Assembly (NCBI GenBank): GCA_029747585.1
Contig: JAPEVF010000195.1
Location: forward strand, 1 to 64,000
DNA: 64,000 nt
Direction of reading: 5' to 3'
Source: Pleurotus djamor
Lineage: Eukaryota > Basidiomycota > Agaricomycetes > Agaricales > Pleurotaceae
In this document: piece by piece, positions 62,746 through 64,000 of the stretch
Layout of the letters: every line of letters starts with the position of its first letter
How positions within the stretch are numbered: the first letter of the stretch is position 1
Notes under the pieces: model-generated
Databases searched by the model: none
What the model was told of the DNA's origin: nothing
Seen by the model: the letters and a program-made list of their open reading frames with translations, nothing else
Program-made: the position numbers and the translations under genes

Positions 62746-64000
62746 AGGGAGCAAGTTCGGTAAGTCTAGAGTATGTACTCCATACAAGGGGAAGAGCACC
62801 GAGTCGGAGTAACCCTAAGCGCTAGGTATGGATCAAGACGGCGTGGCGCACTGATATCTTCCTCCCTTCCGGTACCTGGTCTCCCTCAAGCTCGATGTTG
62901 CGTCGTGTTCTTTAGAAAAACACCGCACTGAAGTCCAGTGTCGTTGATGGCACCTTCAATGCATGACCACAAGGCGAACCAAGTCGTGTATTCGTGGGTA
63001 ACGATTTGGAGGTACGGAGGCCGCGTCATTTCAAAACCCGTGTAGGAAGAAGGAAGGGAAGGTACTGACAACATCCAGTAGAATATTCAAACTACGGCAT
63101 CTTTCCCTCGACCTCACTGCTCCAATCGTACCCCGTAGATCCTGGCGAAAGTCGCCACCAAAGTTGGCGAACGGTTAGGCTGGCACGTAGATGGCTAGGT
63201 ACCGAAAACCAGTCTTTGAAAGACGGTTTCGGCGAGATGGATGGTGCGAATAAGACAGGGTACCGTGTCCTGCGTTGGGTTCTGACGGATCGCGGATAGC
63301 ATACCATACAGATCCTCTAGATATGTTAAAACAATCCCTGGGAATAGGGGAAGAGCGCGTACCTGACGCTGATGAGATGGTAGTACCAGAGACGTCCGAG
63401 TTGCCCACCGCTGATGGACAGGTGGTCGCACATCCAAATCTCCAACGCTGATATTTAGAAAGTGATCAAGGGTGTGCTGTGTTCTGAGGTATTACAAGCT
63501 CGCGTTCTCTGAAGTCGTCGTAGGCTGGGTCCTTACGCGTGTTGATAATGGGCGAGAGCAGAGGCTGGCATGAGCCGACGGTGACAAACGACTGTGTATA
63601 AGTTTTCACGGGAGCTTGACTGCTTGTGCCACAGATGACTGAGACAAAGTCCGAACGCACCAGAAGATGGAGATTGGGTTGGCTTCGTCGCGCGACTGTG
63701 TTCTACGCCTTTCCGCTGAAGGAAAACATTCGACCATGCGGGGGGTCCAAGACGAGTGTCTCTGAGGATAGAGCATATATCAGCTTGCAAGGATGAGGAG
63801 AGAGTGGATGTGGGTATTATGGAGAACTTATCACTCCCAGACTTGATATCACTGATCTCGTCTCAAGGTGCCTAGCCTCGCATTACGAGGCCCTTCGCCT
63901 CCACATTCACACTGTTATCTCTTCTCTGTGAAACATGTTCTCTCACTCCCATGTCATTCCTACCAAATTCTCACAGGAAAGGACGTAGCAACACGTAACA
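62746..64000. other. right end of window, no gene supported
   Basis: Minus-strand frames (63092-63790) include stretches such as LVLPSHQRQVRALPLFPGIV and FRYLAIYVPA with some LRR-like flavour. Frame changes and missing start and stop exons prevent a gene model. They might be part of another F-box gene continuing beyond the window. Confidence 0.3.

Noticed and set aside
1..64000. CRISPR arrays, operons, ribosomal RNA, viral or transposon enzymes
   Set aside because: None is visible. Repeats are simple or degenerate, genes are intron-rich and eukaryotic, and no reverse transcriptase, integrase, transposase or capsid motif was recognised.

Overview
This window is nuclear DNA from a basidiomycete fungus, most likely an agaricomycete (mushroom-forming group). 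Genes are cut by many short introns of about 45-65 nt with GT-AG ends. Several families typical of Agaricomycetes are present: a DUF4470-MYND protein, a DUF7330-type protein, a DUF6533-type membrane protein, F-box proteins and a family 1 cellulose-binding module. I cannot name the species. Isolated Ns, a cluster of Ns in ARP8 and several one-base frame breaks at short homopolymers point to a draft assembly of uneven base quality, so some broken genes may be sequencing errors.

The left half (1-32.3 kb) is a dense housekeeping block. In order it holds the 3' part of retromer nexin VPS5 (+), the mRNA cleavage factor subunit MPE1 (-), a TMEM163/cation-efflux-like membrane protein with a Cys-rich tail (-) and a decayed tandem copy of it, then C-24(28) sterol reductase ERG4 (+). 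An unrecognised Ser/Pro-rich protein (+), a Caj1/Djp1-type J-protein (+), an M20D amidohydrolase (-) and a DUF7330-like protein (-) follow. The block ends with the TOR kinase (+, 8.7 kb, complete), the INO80 subunit ARP8 (+) and a coiled-coil RING protein (-). These genes serve unrelated basic functions (endosomal recycling, mRNA 3'-end formation, ergosterol synthesis, growth signalling, chromatin remodelling) and do not form a pathway cluster.

From 32.3 to about 43.1 kb I find no gene I can name. This stretch has only short open frames, simple repeats and, near its right end, a patch of degenerate TTAGGG telomere-like motifs inside an inverted-repeat structure. Directly after it lies a gene for a secreted protein with a C-terminal CBM1 and an N-terminal region I do not recognise; its signal-peptide frame is broken.

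The right part (44-64 kb) is accessory. It contains a damaged DUF6533-like membrane protein gene, an F-box gene with a frame break in an A-run, a large intact DUF4470-MYND gene, the tail of an unrecognised plus-strand gene, weak minus-strand coding fragments, another F-box gene with an early in-frame stop, and a polypurine tract. Repeated signs of decay fit a fast-evolving, lineage-specific region beside a stable core block.
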